64,000 nucleotides of DNA, taken from the NCBI RefSeq assembly GCF_025836975.1, contig NZ_CP107548.1:868001-932000 (forward strand), in the 5' to 3' direction. The stretch comes from Pollutimonas sp. M17. GTDB taxonomy: Bacteria; Pseudomonadota; Gammaproteobacteria; Burkholderiales; Burkholderiaceae_B. Shown here in pieces: positions 1-10,159 of this stretch; within the stretch, counting starts at the first letter, position 1, and the number at the start of each line of letters is the position of its first letter. A program made the position numbers and the translations under genes. The notes under the pieces are model-generated. The model saw only the letters and a program-made list of their open reading frames with translations. It was not told the DNA's origin and did not search any database.

Positions 1-557
1 AGGACTTGCGGGTGGGCAGGAAGGGCCGCCGCGAGTCCACGATAGCCGCCGTCACGGAAAAGCAGGGGCGCAGCGGCAAGTTGCTGTTCGTGACGGTCAA
101 GCATGACTATATCCAGGGCGATGCCTTATGCATTTCCGAAGAGCAGGATATCGTCTATCGCGAGCCCAGCCCTCCCAAACTCGAAGGCGGCATGATCGCG
201 CCCGAGGCGCAGTGGTCCGAGGCCGTGGTGCCGGACCCCGTCATGCTGTTCCGCTATTCGGCCGTGACCTTCAACGGGCACCGTATCCATTACGATGAGC
301 CCTACGCGACGCGGACGGAAGGCTACCCGGGCCTGGTCGTGCATGGCCCCATGATCGCCACCCTGATGTGCCGGGCTTTTGTCCATGCGCATCCGGACAA
401 GCAGGTCCTTTCCCTGTCGTATCGCGGCTTGCGGCCTTTGATCGCGCCCAGGCCGTTCAATGTGGCGGGCGTGCTGGCGGAAGACGGCAGCGCGAATCTA
501 TGGGCCGAACAGGGCGGTACGCTGGCCCACCAGGCGGAGTTGAGGTTCAAGTCATGA
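1..557 (+). CDS. MaoC/hot-dog acyl-CoA hydratase, C-terminal part (itaconyl- or mesaconyl-C4-CoA hydratase-like)
   Basis: The frame is open from the left edge, so the 5' end lies outside the window; about 184 codons remain of a family that is usually near 280. The core NGHRIHYDEPYA followed by GLVVHGPMIA is the hydratase signature of the FAS1-like/MaoC dehydratases related to mesaconyl-C4-CoA hydratase. The stop overlaps the start of the CoA-transferase gene (ATGA at 554-557). With the transferase and lyase downstream, hydration of itaconyl-CoA or mesaconyl-CoA to citramalyl-CoA is the best inference. The exact substrate is not shown by the sequence. Confidence 0.8.
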   Translation, partial: DLRVGRKGRRESTIAAVTEKQGRSGKLLFVTVKHDYIQGDALCISEEQDIVYREPSPPKLEGGMIAPEAQWSEAVVPDPVMLFRYSAVTFNGHRIHYDEPYATRTEGYPGLVVHGPMIATLMCRAFVHAHPDKQVLSLSYRGLRPLIAPRPFNVAGVLAEDGSANLWAEQGGTLAHQAELRFKS

Positions 558-1792
558 GCACACACAAGCAAAGCACGGGCACCATGAAACAGTCCTCCAG
601 CACGGGCTCGGCGCCCCGGCCGCTGGACGGCATTACCGTGGTCAGCCTGGAACATGCGATCGCGGCGCCATTCTGCACCCGGCAACTGGCCGACCTTGGG
701 GCGCGCGTGATCAAGGTGGAGCGCCCGGGCGTGGGGGATTTCGCGCGGGGCTACGACGAACGCGTCAAGGGACTGGCTTCGCATTTCGTGTGGACCAACC
801 GTTCCAAGGAAAGCCTTGCGCTCGATTTGAAGCACCCCGATGCGGCCAAGATACTGGGTAGTCTGCTGGAGCGGGCCGATATCCTGGTGCAGAACCTGGC
901 GCCCGGCGCCGCGGCGCGGCTGGGCCTGTCCTTCGAGGACTTGCACGAGCGGCACCCACGCCTGATCGTCTGCGATATCTCCGGATACGGCGAAGGCGGC
1001 CCTTACCAGGACAAGAAGGCCTACGACCTGCTGATTCAAAGCGAAAGCGGTTTCCTGTCGGTGACCGGCGGGCCGGACAGCCCGGCCAAGGCGGGGTGCT
1101 CGATTTCCGATATCGCGGCCGGCATGTACGCCTACAGCAGCATCCTGTCGGCACTGCTCCTGCGCGAGCGCACGGGCGTCGGCAGCCGCCTGGATGTGTC
1201 CATGCTGGAAAGCATGGTCGAATGGATGGGTTTCCCCATGTATTACGCATTCGACGGGGCTTCGCCGCCGCCCCGGGCCGGCGCGGCCCATGCCACCATC
1301 TATCCTTATGGCCCCTTCCCCGTGGGTGACGGCAGCGAGGTCATGCTGGGCTTGCAGAACGAGCGCGAGTGGGCGGCATTCTGCAAGACTGTCCTGCGCC
1401 AGCCCGATCTGGCCGCCGACGGCCGCTTCAGTTCCAACACCTTGCGCGTGGCCAACAAAGAGGCCTTGCGGGTGCTGATCGTTACCGCCTTCGCGTCCCT
1501 GTCGCGCGACCAGGTGATCGAGCGGCTCGAGCAGGCCAGCATCGCCAACGCGGGCGTGAACACCATGAGCGACGTGTGGGCGCATCCGCAGTTGGCGCAG
1601 CGCGGGCGCTGGCGCGAGGTGGACAGCGCGGCGGGTTCGCTGCCGGCCCTCATTCCGCCGGCCACCAGTTCCGCTTTCCAGGCCCGTATGGACCGGATCC
1701 CGGCATTGGGCGAAAATTCACGGGCCATCCTCGCCGAACTGGGCTATACGGCCCAGCAGATCGAGGCATACACCGAACAAGGAATCATCTGA
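554..1792 (+). CDS. CaiB/BaiF class III CoA-transferase (itaconate/mesaconate CoA-transferase-like)
   Basis: A 412-residue family III CoA-transferase. LDGITVVSLEHAIAAPF near residue 24 and ADLGARVIKVERPG near 46 are typical N-terminal motifs. The aspartate in GCSISDIAAG (about residue 186) sits where formyl-CoA transferase has its catalytic Asp169. The start at 554 overlaps the previous stop by four bases, which indicates translational coupling; a second in-frame ATG at 584 is possible. The gene lies between a hydratase and a CitE-like lyase, so it probably activates a C5 dicarboxylate (itaconate, mesaconate or citramalate) from succinyl-CoA. This role is inference from the neighbours. Confidence 0.88.
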   Translation: MSTHKQSTGTMKQSSSTGSAPRPLDGITVVSLEHAIAAPFCTRQLADLGARVIKVERPGVGDFARGYDERVKGLASHFVWTNRSKESLALDLKHPDAAKILGSLLERADILVQNLAPGAAARLGLSFEDLHERHPRLIVCDISGYGEGGPYQDKKAYDLLIQSESGFLSVTGGPDSPAKAGCSISDIAAGMYAYSSILSALLLRERTGVGSRLDVSMLESMVEWMGFPMYYAFDGASPPPRAGAAHATIYPYGPFPVGDGSEVMLGLQNEREWAAFCKTVLRQPDLAADGRFSSNTLRVANKEALRVLIVTAFASLSRDQVIERLEQASIANAGVNTMSDVWAHPQLAQRGRWREVDSAAGSLPALIPPATSSAFQARMDRIPALGENSRAILAELGYTAQQIEAYTEQGII

Positions 1793-2601
1793 TGAGCAGG
1801 AGAACGAGATCGGCGCTATTCGTGCCCGCAAGCCGGCCCGAGCGATACGCCAAGGCGCTGGCGGCGGGCGCCGACGCGGTCATCATCGACCTGGAGGACG
1901 CGGTCGAGCACGAGGTCAAGGATGCCGCCCGCCGGCATGTGCTCGAGTTCGCTCTAGCCCATCCGCAGGACGTTTTTCTTGTGCGCGTCAACGCCGCGGC
2001 CACCTCGTGGTTTGCCGAGGACATGGCTTTGTGCCGCGAATTGCCGGCCCTGGCCGGCATCCTGCTGCCCAAGGCGGAATCCGCGGAGCAGGTCGGCCAG
2101 GCTTTTGCCGCCGGCAAGCCGGTGCTGCCCATCGTGGAAAGCGCGGCGGGCGTCCTGGCGCTGGACGACCTGGCCGCGGCAAAGGGTGTCGAGCGCCTGT
2201 CTTTCGGCAGCCTGGACCTGATGCTGGAGCTGGGCGCCACGCCGGATACGCCGGGCGCGGGCTTGCTGCTGGACCATATCCGCTGCCAGATTCTCCTGCA
2301 CAGCGCGGCGCATCGCCTGGCGGCGCCGCTCGATGGCGTTTATCCCGATTTCGCCGACAAGGATGGCCTGGCGGCGGTGGCGCGGCAAGTGCGCGACATG
2401 GGCTTTGGCGGGATGCTGTGCATCCATCCCGCCCAGGTGCCGGTCATCCATTCGGTTTTCGTGCCGGCCCAGGCCGAGCTCGACTGGGCGCGCCGGGTCG
2501 TCGCGATGGCGCAGGATACCGGCACGCTGGCCTTCCAGCTGGATGGCAAGATGGTCGATGCCCCGGTCATCGAGCGCGCGCGCCGGATGCTCGAAGGCTG
2601 A
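1792..2601 (+). CDS. CitE-like CoA ester lyase (HpcH/HpaI family), citramalyl-CoA lyase-like
   Basis: A 269-residue TIM-barrel lyase. RSALFVPASRPERYAKA at the N-terminus and AVIIDLEDAV are hallmarks of the citrate lyase beta/CitE-like family. The glutamate in PIVESAAG and the aspartate in FGSLDLML fit the two metal ligands. The ATG at 1792 overlaps the stop of the transferase gene (TGATG), so all three genes form one tight operon. Members cleave citramalyl-CoA to acetyl-CoA and pyruvate, or malyl-CoA type substrates. Here (S)-citramalyl-CoA is favoured because of the hydratase and transferase partners. Confidence 0.87.
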   Translation: MSRRTRSALFVPASRPERYAKALAAGADAVIIDLEDAVEHEVKDAARRHVLEFALAHPQDVFLVRVNAAATSWFAEDMALCRELPALAGILLPKAESAEQVGQAFAAGKPVLPIVESAAGVLALDDLAAAKGVERLSFGSLDLMLELGATPDTPGAGLLLDHIRCQILLHSAAHRLAAPLDGVYPDFADKDGLAAVARQVRDMGFGGMLCIHPAQVPVIHSVFVPAQAELDWARRVVAMAQDTGTLAFQLDGKMVDAPVIERARRMLEG

Positions 2602-2616
2602 TCGGATCGCCCTTGG

Positions 2617-3087
2617 TTAAATCTGTTCCAGCCTTTGGCCGGAGCACGCTTCCAGCAGCTCGGCCAGGCTGCCCTGCCGCAAGCGCAGCGTGGGCGCCAG
2701 GTCGGCCAGCGGCTTCAACACGAAGGCCCGCTGGTGCATGCGCGGATGCGGCACGGTGAGTTCGGGCTCATCGATTTCCTGATCCCCGTAAAGCAGCAGG
2801 TCCAGGTCCAGCGTGCGCGGGGCGTTGCGATAGGGGCGCAGGCGCCCATGGTCCAGTTCGATCTTCTGCAGCGCGGCCAGCAGCGTGCGCGCATCCAGCG
2901 TCGTTTCAATCGTCGCCACCGCGTTCACGTAGTCGGGGCCGCTGGAGTCCACGGGCGCGCTGCCGTAAAACGGAGACAGCGTCAGCGCGCTTATGCCCGG
3001 CACCCGGGCAAGCTCCGCCGCGGCCTGCTTCAGGCTGTCCTGCGCCTCGCCCAGATTGGCGCCCAAGCCGATATATGCAAGCGTCAT
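2617..3087 (-). CDS. folK: 2-amino-4-hydroxy-6-hydroxymethyldihydropteridine pyrophosphokinase
   Basis: A 156-residue HPPK that transfers pyrophosphate from ATP to hydroxymethyl-dihydropterin in folate synthesis. AYIGLGANLG at the N-terminus, PRTLDLDLLLYG (near residue 110) and HPRMHQRAFVLKPL are the diagnostic HPPK motifs, and the length is normal. It is the last gene of the minus-strand run hda, HAD phosphatase, pcnB, folK, about 67 bases after the pcnB stop. It is convergent with the CoA ester lyase gene. The folate partner folP is at 59782, far away. Confidence 0.95.
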   Translation of the reverse strand: MTLAYIGLGANLGEAQDSLKQAAAELARVPGISALTLSPFYGSAPVDSSGPDYVNAVATIETTLDARTLLAALQKIELDHGRLRPYRNAPRTLDLDLLLYGDQEIDEPELTVPHPRMHQRAFVLKPLADLAPTLRLRQGSLAELLEACSGQRLEQI

Positions 3088-3154
3088 GGACGGGGCCGGC
3101 CGGCAGGCCTTGCCGCCGGCATGGCGGAGCGGGATAACGCCATGGCCATCGGTT

Positions 3155-4513
3155 TCAAGCCTGGCTGGGCGCGGGCCTGGCCTGGCGGCGTCTGGGGCCG
3201 CGGCGGCGCTTGCCGGCGCCCGCCGGCGCCCGACCCCGGTTCTGGGCCTGGTAGGCTTCTATCATTTCGCCGCGTGTGGCGTCGTCGGCATTGGCCAGGT
3301 CCATCCACCATTGCGCCTGGACACTGTCGACCTCGCGCGCTTCGGCGCGCAATTGCAGGAAATCGACCGCGGCGCGGAAGCGGGGCTGTTCGGCCATGCG
3401 CCAGATGGCCTTGGCGTTGGCGCGCTCGAAACGCGCCTGCATGAACCAGATCTCGCGCATGTCGGCCTGGAAGCGGCGCTGTATGGCCAGCTTGCGGGTC
3501 TGTTCCTCGACCACGGAGTCGGCGGCCATCATCAGCGCCTGGGCGGAGTGTTCGCCGCTTGCGCAGAGCTCCTGCCAGCGCTTGTTGACCAGCTTCCACA
3601 GCAGGGCCGCGAAAAGGAAGCTGGGGCTGATGGTCTTGCCCGACCGGACCCGGGCATCGGTGCGCGCCAGCGCGAGCTCGACGAACTGCTCGCCGCCGTC
3701 TTCCTCGAAGATGAGGTCGATGAGCGGCAGCAGGCCCTGGTGCAGGCCCACGGCCTGCAAGTGGCGCAGGCAGTCCATGGCGTGCCCGCAGGTCAGCAGT
3801 TTCAGGATTTCATCGAACAGGCGCGAGGCGGGCACGTTCTCGATGAGCGGCGCCAGGCGCGCAATGGGTTCCCGGGTGGCGGGATCGATGGTGCCGTTCA
3901 GCTTGGCCGCGAACCGCAGCGCCCGCAGCATGCGGACTGGATCTTCGCGGTAGCGCTGCTCGGGGTCGCCTATCATGCGCACCACGCGCTTCTTCAGGTC
4001 GCTGACGCCGCGGTGATAATCGATGACCTCTTCGTTGATGGGGTCGTAATACAGGGCGTTCAGGGTGAAGTCGCGGCGCGCGGCATCTTCTTCCTGGCTG
4101 CCGAACAGGTTGTCGCGCAGTATGCGTCCATGCTCGTCGGTGTCCTCATCGCCCGCGGCGTTGGCCCGGAAGGTGGAGGTCTCGATGATTTCCTGTCCGA
4201 AAACCACATGCACCAGTTGAAAGCGCTTGCCGATGATGCGCGCGCGGCGGAACAGCGGACGGATCTGGTTGGGCGTGGCATTGGTGGCGACGTCGAAGTC
4301 CTTGGGCTCGAGGCCGACGATCAGGTCGCGGACGGCTCCGCCCACGATGTAGGCGTCAAAGCCTTCGTGGCGCAAGACTTCGCAGACTTTGATGGCGTGG
4401 CGCGAGACGTTGCGCCGGTCTATTCCATGTTTTTCGCGCGGCAGGCGCTCCGGACCCCGCGCCGGCGAGGAAAACAGGCGTCCGACGAAGTTTTTTATTG
4501 TTTCTTTAAGCAT
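3155..4513 (-). CDS. pcnB: poly(A) polymerase I
   Basis: A 452-residue nucleotidyltransferase that adds 3' poly(A) tails to RNA and so promotes its decay. YIVGGAVRDLIVGLEPKDF near residue 55 and DFDVATNATP carry the class II nucleotidyltransferase GG and DxD motifs; RRDFTLNALYYDP follows. The arginine-rich C-terminal tail (GKRRRGPRRR) is typical of PcnB and separates it from CCA-adding enzymes. It starts nine bases after the HAD gene and is followed by folK, a common pcnB-folK order. Confidence 0.94.
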   Translation of the reverse strand: MLKETIKNFVGRLFSSPARGPERLPREKHGIDRRNVSRHAIKVCEVLRHEGFDAYIVGGAVRDLIVGLEPKDFDVATNATPNQIRPLFRRARIIGKRFQLVHVVFGQEIIETSTFRANAAGDEDTDEHGRILRDNLFGSQEEDAARRDFTLNALYYDPINEEVIDYHRGVSDLKKRVVRMIGDPEQRYREDPVRMLRALRFAAKLNGTIDPATREPIARLAPLIENVPASRLFDEILKLLTCGHAMDCLRHLQAVGLHQGLLPLIDLIFEEDGGEQFVELALARTDARVRSGKTISPSFLFAALLWKLVNKRWQELCASGEHSAQALMMAADSVVEEQTRKLAIQRRFQADMREIWFMQARFERANAKAIWRMAEQPRFRAAVDFLQLRAEAREVDSVQAQWWMDLANADDATRGEMIEAYQAQNRGRAPAGAGKRRRGPRRRQARPAPSQA

Positions 4514-4522
4514 GTGCGTATT

Positions 4523-5221
4523 TTAGGACTTTGCGTCCTGCATGTCCTTGAACAGATCAAGAATCTTCCAGCCGCGCTCTTGCGCCACCTGGCGCAATGC
4601 CGGGCTGGGATTGGTTGCAATGGGGTGGCTGACCGCCTCCAGCAGCGGCAGGTCATTGGGCGAATCGCTGTAGAAATAAACGCGCTCGAAGCTGCCCATC
4701 GACAGCTGCATGCCCGCCAGCCACTCGTTCACACGGATGATCTTCCCGGCCTGGAAGCTGGGGGTGCCCTGGATGCGGCCGGTGTAGCGGCCATCCCGGG
4801 TTTCGGCCAGGGTGGCGATCAGGTGGGAAATGCCGAAGGCGCGCGCAATGGGGGCGGTGACGAACTCGTTGGTCGCCGTCACGATGGCGCACAGGTCGCC
4901 GTCATCCATATGGCGGCGGACGAGGTCCTGCGCCGAAGGCAGGATGGCGGGACGCACCACTTCGGCCATGAAGGCCTCGTGCCATTCGGCCAGCTCCATG
5001 GGGCTGCCGCGGGTGAGCAGGCCCAGCATGAACTGGGCCGATTCTTCAGCAGTCAGCTTGCCCGCGTTATAGCGCTCCATCAATTCTTCGTTGCGGCGCT
5101 GCGCTTGGGCGGGATCGCCGGCGCGGCCGGTGCGCGCAAGGAAGTCGGCCCATTGATAGTCGCTGTCCAGCGGCAGCAATGTGTGATCCAGGTCGAACAG
5201 GGCCAGGCGTTTAGATGTCAT
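4523..5221 (-). CDS. HAD-superfamily IB phosphatase (SerB-like)
   Basis: A 232-residue haloacid dehalogenase-like hydrolase. Motif I is LALFDLDHTLLPLDSDY, with the nucleophilic first aspartate and acid/base second aspartate. IVTATNEFVTAPIARAFG provides the motif II threonine region, and FYSDSPNDLPLLEAV is motif IV. This matches the HAD-IB group that includes phosphoserine phosphatase and its relatives. The substrate is unknown; a housekeeping phosphomonoesterase is all that can be said. Its start overlaps the hda stop by four bases, so the two are translationally coupled. Confidence 0.88.
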   Translation of the reverse strand: MTSKRLALFDLDHTLLPLDSDYQWADFLARTGRAGDPAQAQRRNEELMERYNAGKLTAEESAQFMLGLLTRGSPMELAEWHEAFMAEVVRPAILPSAQDLVRRHMDDGDLCAIVTATNEFVTAPIARAFGISHLIATLAETRDGRYTGRIQGTPSFQAGKIIRVNEWLAGMQLSMGSFERVYFYSDSPNDLPLLEAVSHPIATNPSPALRQVAQERGWKILDLFKDMQDAKS

Positions 5222-5925
5222 GAATTATCGGATTCTTCGGTCGGCTGGCTTGAGGCCAGCAGGTCTTTCAGTAAAGGCAGGGTGATTGCCCGGTGTTTTT
5301 CGAGCGAGTAGCGGTCCAGCGCATCGACCAGGGCGCTCAGGCGGCCCATGTCGCGCGCGTAATGGGTCAGTATCCAGCCCATCACCTCGGAGGAAAGCTG
5401 CAGCCCGCGCTCGCCGGCCCGCTTGCGCAAGGCCTGTGCGCGGTCTTCGTCGGAAAGCAATTCCAGCCGGAATATCAGGTCCCAGCCCAGCCGGGTGCGC
5501 AGGTCCTCCCGCAAGGGCATGGCCAGCGGCGCGCGGTCGCCGGCCAGGACCAGCGCAAAGCCGGTGCCGGTGGCGGCGACCTCGCGCCAGCGATTGTACA
5601 GGGCGAACAGGGCGGCCTGGCCGGCCTCGTCCAGATCCTGCACATCGTCCACCGCAATGAGCCGGTAGCGCAGGGTCTCGGCGGTGGCGATTTCCTTCAG
5701 GGCGGCGGGGTCGCCGTCGCGGTCGAAATAAAGCGCATCGTCGCCGGCGGCGACCGCCTGGAGCAGGTGGCTGCGGCCGGCCCCGGCGGCGCCCCATAGG
5801 TAGATGGCGCGGCCCGGCCGCAGGGCCCGCAAGGCTTCCAGTGCCGCGCCGTTATCGCCGGCGACGAAATTGGCGAGCGAGGCCGGCGAGGACGGCAGAA
5901 GGTCGAGTATCAGTTGCTGCGTCAT
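5218..5925 (-). CDS. hda: DnaA regulatory inactivator Hda
   Basis: A 235-residue AAA+ protein related to the central domain of DnaA; with the beta clamp it stimulates ATP hydrolysis by DnaA after initiation. The start MTQQLILDLLP contains the QLILDL clamp-binding motif near residue 4. The Walker A region is GAAGAGRSHLLQA, with arginine in place of lysine as in known Hda proteins. Walker B is LIAVDDVQDLD. At 235 residues it lacks the DnaA domain IV that binds DnaA boxes. It is the first gene of the minus-strand operon and is divergent from purM. Confidence 0.93.
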   Translation of the reverse strand: MTQQLILDLLPSSPASLANFVAGDNGAALEALRALRPGRAIYLWGAAGAGRSHLLQAVAAGDDALYFDRDGDPAALKEIATAETLRYRLIAVDDVQDLDEAGQAALFALYNRWREVAATGTGFALVLAGDRAPLAMPLREDLRTRLGWDLIFRLELLSDEDRAQALRKRAGERGLQLSSEVMGWILTHYARDMGRLSALVDALDRYSLEKHRAITLPLLKDLLASSQPTEESDNS

Positions 5926-6057
5926 GTATCGTCTACTGTGGGGCCGCCGATTGTCTCGGCCGCGGCATGCCCGGGCGTGTTTTTGCCGCGTTCATCGTAA
6001 AATCAGGTCTGGTATTCAATTAAACACGCAATTCTTGCACATCCCACGGCATTTCTC

Positions 6058-7110
6058 ATGACAAACAAACATTCCGCTACCCTGACCTATCGCGACGCCG
6101 GCGTCGATATCGATGCCGGCGAAGCCCTGGTCGATCGCATCAAGCCCCTGGCCGCCAAAACCATGAGGGCCGGCGTGATGGCCGGCATAGGCGGCTTTGG
6201 CGCATTGTTCGAGGTGCCGCGTCATCTGAAAGAGCCGGTGCTGGTGTCCGGCACCGACGGCGTGGGAACCAAGCTCCGGCTGGCGTTCGAATGGAAGCGC
6301 CATGATACCGTGGGCATAGACCTGGTCGCCATGAGCGTCAACGACATCCTGGTGCAGGGTGCCGAGCCGCTCTATTTCCTGGACTATTTCGCTTGCGGCA
6401 AGCTGTCGGTGGATACCGCGGCCAGCGTGGTGGGCGGCATCGCCCGGGGCTGCGAGCTGGCCGGCTGCGCGCTGATCGGCGGCGAAACCGCCGAGATGCC
6501 CGGCATGTACCCCGACGGCGAGTACGACCTGGCCGGCTTTGCCGTGGGCGCGGTCGAGAAGTCGCGCATCATCGACGGCAAGTCCATCGCGGTGGGCGAC
6601 GCGGTCCTGGGCCTCGCGTCCAGCGGCGCCCATTCCAACGGTTTTTCCCTGCTGCGCAAGATTCTTACCCACGCCAACGCCCGACCCAATCAGGACCTGG
6701 GCGGCCGGCCGCTGGAAGACGTCGTCATGGAGCCCACGCGAATCTACGTCAAGTCCGTCCTGGCGGCTTTGGCCGAGCATGGCGACGCCATCAAGGGCCT
6801 GGCGCACATCACCGGCGGCGGCCTGCTGGACAACGTGCCGCGCATCCTGCAGCCGGGCTTTGCGGCGCGCCTGCATCGCGATGCCTGGACCATGCCCGAA
6901 CTCTTCACCTGGCTGCAGCAGAACGGCGGGGTGGCCGATGCCGAGATGCACCGGGTCTTCAACTGCGGCATCGGCATGGTGCTCGTGGTGCCGACCGACA
7001 AGGCCGATGCGGTCGCGGCGACACTGGCCGCGCAGGGCGAACAGGTCAGCCGCCTGGGCGAGATCATCGAGCAGGACGGCGCCGACGCGCCCCAGACCGT
7101 CGTCGTCTAG
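6058..7110 (+). CDS. purM: phosphoribosylformylglycinamidine cyclo-ligase (AIR synthetase)
   Basis: A 350-residue PurM that makes aminoimidazole ribonucleotide from FGAM and ATP in purine synthesis. [19 protein letters not shown] at the N-terminus, [15 protein letters not shown] near residue 64, and [11 protein letters not shown] near 140 are diagnostic. [13 protein letters not shown] marks the C-terminal half. Length is normal. It stands alone on the plus strand, divergent from hda and convergent with miaA (34-base gap). Confidence 0.97.
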   Translation: MTNKHSATLTYRDAGVDIDAGEALVDRIKPLAAKTMRAGVMAGIGGFGALFEVPRHLKEPVLVSGTDGVGTKLRLAFEWKRHDTVGIDLVAMSVNDILVQGAEPLYFLDYFACGKLSVDTAASVVGGIARGCELAGCALIGGETAEMPGMYPDGEYDLAGFAVGAVEKSRIIDGKSIAVGDAVLGLASSGAHSNGFSLLRKILTHANARPNQDLGGRPLEDVVMEPTRIYVKSVLAALAEHGDAIKGLAHITGGGLLDNVPRILQPGFAARLHRDAWTMPELFTWLQQNGGVADAEMHRVFNCGIGMVLVVPTDKADAVAATLAAQGEQVSRLGEIIEQDGADAPQTVVV

Positions 7111-7143
7111 GCAGCCGGTTGTGGCGCTATGCCGCTCCAGCGC

Positions 7144-8085
7144 CTACCGGGCCGCGGGCCAGTGAGCCGCGGCCGCATCCACGACGCGCGCCGCCGCGTC
7201 CGGATCCAGGCAATCGACCGTATGCCGCTGCGGCAAGGACCGCAGCCAGGTCAGCTGGCGCTTGGCCAACTGGCGGGTCGCCGCGATGGCCTGCTCCACG
7301 GCCTGGCCCAGGCCGTTTTTCCCGTCCAGATAATCCCATAATTGGCGGTAGCCCACGCAGCGCACCGAGGGCAGGCCGGTGTGCAGGTCGGGCCGCCGAT
7401 GCAGGGCGCGCACCTCGTCGAGCAAACCCTGATCCATCATGGCTTGATAGCGCTGCGCGATGCGCGTGTGCAAGGCCAGCCGGTCGGACGGCTCCAGGCT
7501 GATGGTGACGAACTGCCGGACATCGCCGTGCCGCAAGGGCGGATCCTTCAGCCATTCGGACATCGGCCGGCCGCTGACCCGGTAGATTTCGATGGCCCGC
7601 TGCAGCCGCTGGCTGTCGTTGGGGGCCAGCCGGGCGGCGGTGTCGGGATCGTAGCGTGAAAGCCTGCGATGCAGCTCGGGCCAGCCCATGTCGCGCGCCT
7701 CGCGGTCTATGTCGGCGCGCACGGCCGCGTCGGCCGCCGGCAGCTCGTTCAGCCCCTCGCGCAGCGCTTTGTAATACAGCATGGTCCCGCCGCAAAGGAG
7801 CGGCAGGCGGCCGCGGGCGGTGATGTCGGCGATGAGGGTGCCGGCGTCGCGCTGGAATTCGGCCGCCGAGTAGGACTGGGCCGGGTCGCGTATGTCCAGC
7901 AGGTGGTGCGGCACCCGGGCCTGTTCCTCGCGGGACGGCTTGGCGGTGCCGATATCCATGCCGCGGTAGATGGTGGCGGAATCCATGACGATGATTTCCA
8001 CCGGCCAGCGCCGGGCCAGGGCCAGCGCCGCCGCGCTCTTTCCCGAGGCGGTCGGGCCGGCCAGGCATAGGACGGGGCTGTTCAT
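7144..8085 (-). CDS. miaA: tRNA dimethylallyltransferase
   Basis: A 313-residue enzyme that prenylates A37 of tRNAs reading UNN codons. The P-loop [15 protein letters not shown] lies at residues 10-24, followed by [17 protein letters not shown], the MiaA signature. The start is placed at 8085 because this gives the conserved [17 protein letters not shown] beginning and overlaps the mutL stop by four bases (ATGA). An upstream extension to 8157 lacks family similarity. In many proteobacteria mutL and miaA are adjacent, as here. Confidence 0.95.
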   Translation of the reverse strand: MNSPVLCLAGPTASGKSAAALALARRWPVEIIVMDSATIYRGMDIGTAKPSREEQARVPHHLLDIRDPAQSYSAAEFQRDAGTLIADITARGRLPLLCGGTMLYYKALREGLNELPAADAAVRADIDREARDMGWPELHRRLSRYDPDTAARLAPNDSQRLQRAIEIYRVSGRPMSEWLKDPPLRHGDVRQFVTISLEPSDRLALHTRIAQRYQAMMDQGLLDEVRALHRRPDLHTGLPSVRCVGYRQLWDYLDGKNGLGQAVEQAIAATRQLAKRQLTWLRSLPQRHTVDCLDPDAAARVVDAAAAHWPAAR

Positions 8086-9992
8086 TGGCCGCGCATGAAA
8101 AGCTTGTCGAGCTCGCCGACCTTCCATTGGACCCAGGTGGGGCGGCCGTGGTTGCATTGATCGGCCCTTTCGGTTTGCTCCATCCTGCGCAGCAGGCCGT
8201 TCATTTCGTCCAGGGTAAGGCGCCGGTTGGCCCGCACCGATCCGTGGCAGGCCATGGTCGACAGCAATTCGTTGCGCTGTTCGGTCAGGCGCGGCGATAC
8301 GCCCACGCTGGCCAGGTCGCGCAGCACGCCGCGCGCCAGCGATTCGATGTCGCCGTTGGCCAGCAGGGCGGGCACCGCGCGCACCGCGATGGAGGCGGGG
8401 CCCGCCGCCCGCAGCTCCAGTCCCAGATCGGCCAGCGTGGCGGCGTGCTCTTCGACCAGTCCGATCTCTTTTTCGCTTACGCCGAAGACGACGGGAACCA
8501 GCAATTCCTGGCGCGGCAGGCTCTGGGCATCCATGGCTTTCTTCAATTGCTCGTAGACGACGCGCTCGTGCGCGGCATGCATGTCGACCAGAACGAGCCC
8601 CGCCTGGTTCTGGGCCAGGATATAGATGCCGTGCAGTTGGCCCAGGGCCATGCCCAGGGGAAACTCGTGCGCCGGCGGCTGAGCGGCCGGCGTACCCGGC
8701 GCGGCATCGGAGGCGTCGATGGGGCGGTAGAGCGATTGCCAGTCCGTGGCTTGCCCGGCGCCATGGTCGCGCAGCTGAAAGGCCTGCTGCATCGGCGGGC
8801 GGAGAAAGGACGAGGGCATCGGCGGGCGCCCGTCAAACGCCGGCAAGGGCCGCGCCGGCGCGAGACTCGTTGCGCCGTCCGCGTCGCCGGCGGGAATCCG
8901 CTGCTCGTCCATGCCGCGCTCCGGTGCGCCGAAGCCCGGCGCTGCGCCGGTGTATGCGGCGGCGGCAACGTCGTCCGGGCCGCCTTGTCCGGCCAGCGTG
9001 TGGCCGCCCGCCGCCGACAGCGCCTGGCCGAGGGCCTGGCCCACGAAGCGGTGAATCGCGCCGCTGTCGCGGAAACGCACCTCGTGCTTGGCCGGATGCA
9101 CGTTCACGTCCACCGTGGACGGATCGACCGAGAGAAACAGCACATAGGCGGGCTGGCGGTCGCCATGCAGCACGTCGGCGTAGGCCTGGCGTATGGCGTG
9201 GGCCACGGTCCGGTCCTTGACGTAGCGTCCATTCACGTAGAGATATTGCCGATCGGCGCGGCTGCGCGCATACGTGGGGCGTGTAATGACGCCTTGCAGG
9301 GCGATCAGGCCATGCTCGCGCGAAACCTCCAGGCCCTGCTCGATGAATTCCGCGCCCAGGACTTCGCGCACCCGCTGGCCGATATCGGCGGCCCGCCAGT
9401 TGCGCTGCGCCTTGTCATTATGGAACAGCCTGAAGGCGATGTGCGGCTGGGCCAGCGCGATCCTTTCCAGCGCGTCCACGCAATGCCCATATTCGGTGGC
9501 TTCCGAGCGCAGGAATTTGCGGCGCGCCGGGACGTCATCGAACAGCTGCCGCACGTCGATGGTGGTGCCGATGGACCCGGATGCGGGGACGGGCGCGCCG
9601 TGTGGTGCCTGTATCTGCCAGGCATGGGGCGCCTCGGCGCTGCGGGACGTCAGGGTAAGCCGCGCCACCGATGAAATCGAGGCCAGCGCCTCTCCCCGGA
9701 AACCCATCGAGGCGACGGACTCCAGTTCGTTCAGCGAGGCGATCTTGCTGGTGGCATGGCGCGTCAGCGCCAGGGCCAGCTCGTCTTGCGGAATGCCCGA
9801 TCCGTCATCGCTGACGGAAATTCGCCGTATGCCGCCGCCGTCCAGGCGGACTTCGATGGCCCGCGCGCCGGCATCGATGGCGTTTTCCAGCAATTCCTTC
9901 AGGACGGAGGCCGGCCGTTCGATGACTTCGCCGGCCGCAATCTGACTGATGAGCTGGTCGGGAAGGGGAGCGATGGAGCGGCGTTCAGGCAT
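8082..9992 (-). CDS. mutL: DNA mismatch repair protein MutL (endonuclease type)
   Basis: A 636-residue MutL. The N-terminal GHKL ATPase shows [13 protein letters not shown] (about 36-48), SDDGSGIP (61-68) and [11 protein letters not shown] (96-106). A variable linker spans roughly 335-445. The C-terminal domain has [12 protein letters not shown] at 470-481, which fits the metal-binding endonuclease motif DxHA(x2)E(x4)E. E. coli MutL lacks this motif, so incision here should not need MutH. The start is set at ATG 9992, giving the conserved [11 protein letters not shown]; upstream residues look non-coding. It is coupled to miaA. Confidence 0.95.
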   Translation of the reverse strand: MPERRSIAPLPDQLISQIAAGEVIERPASVLKELLENAIDAGARAIEVRLDGGGIRRISVSDDGSGIPQDELALALTRHATSKIASLNELESVASMGFRGEALASISSVARLTLTSRSAEAPHAWQIQAPHGAPVPASGSIGTTIDVRQLFDDVPARRKFLRSEATEYGHCVDALERIALAQPHIAFRLFHNDKAQRNWRAADIGQRVREVLGAEFIEQGLEVSREHGLIALQGVITRPTYARSRADRQYLYVNGRYVKDRTVAHAIRQAYADVLHGDRQPAYVLFLSVDPSTVDVNVHPAKHEVRFRDSGAIHRFVGQALGQALSAAGGHTLAGQGGPDDVAAAAYTGAAPGFGAPERGMDEQRIPAGDADGATSLAPARPLPAFDGRPPMPSSFLRPPMQQAFQLRDHGAGQATDWQSLYRPIDASDAAPGTPAAQPPAHEFPLGMALGQLHGIYILAQNQAGLVLVDMHAAHERVVYEQLKKAMDAQSLPRQELLVPVVFGVSEKEIGLVEEHAATLADLGLELRAAGPASIAVRAVPALLANGDIESLARGVLRDLASVGVSPRLTEQRNELLSTMACHGSVRANRRLTLDEMNGLLRRMEQTERADQCNHGRPTWVQWKVGELDKLFMRGQ

Positions 9993-10159
9993 TGCGGTAT
10001 TCCGTTGATGTCGGGACCGGCGCCGGCGCGTCAAGCAGGGGCGCGGCGCGAAGGTGTATTGTGTTGCGTGTCGGCTTGATTTTAGCCGGTCGGGCGCGCC
10101 TGTTCTTTTGTTGCCGCCTCGAACAGGCTATATTGCTGTAACTTTTTTTGGTAGCGGAT

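Noticed and set aside
2993-5311. Plus-strand open frame of more than 700 codons opposite pcnB and the HAD gene
   Set aside because: pcnB and the phosphatase are clear on the minus strand, and the plus frame has no motif.
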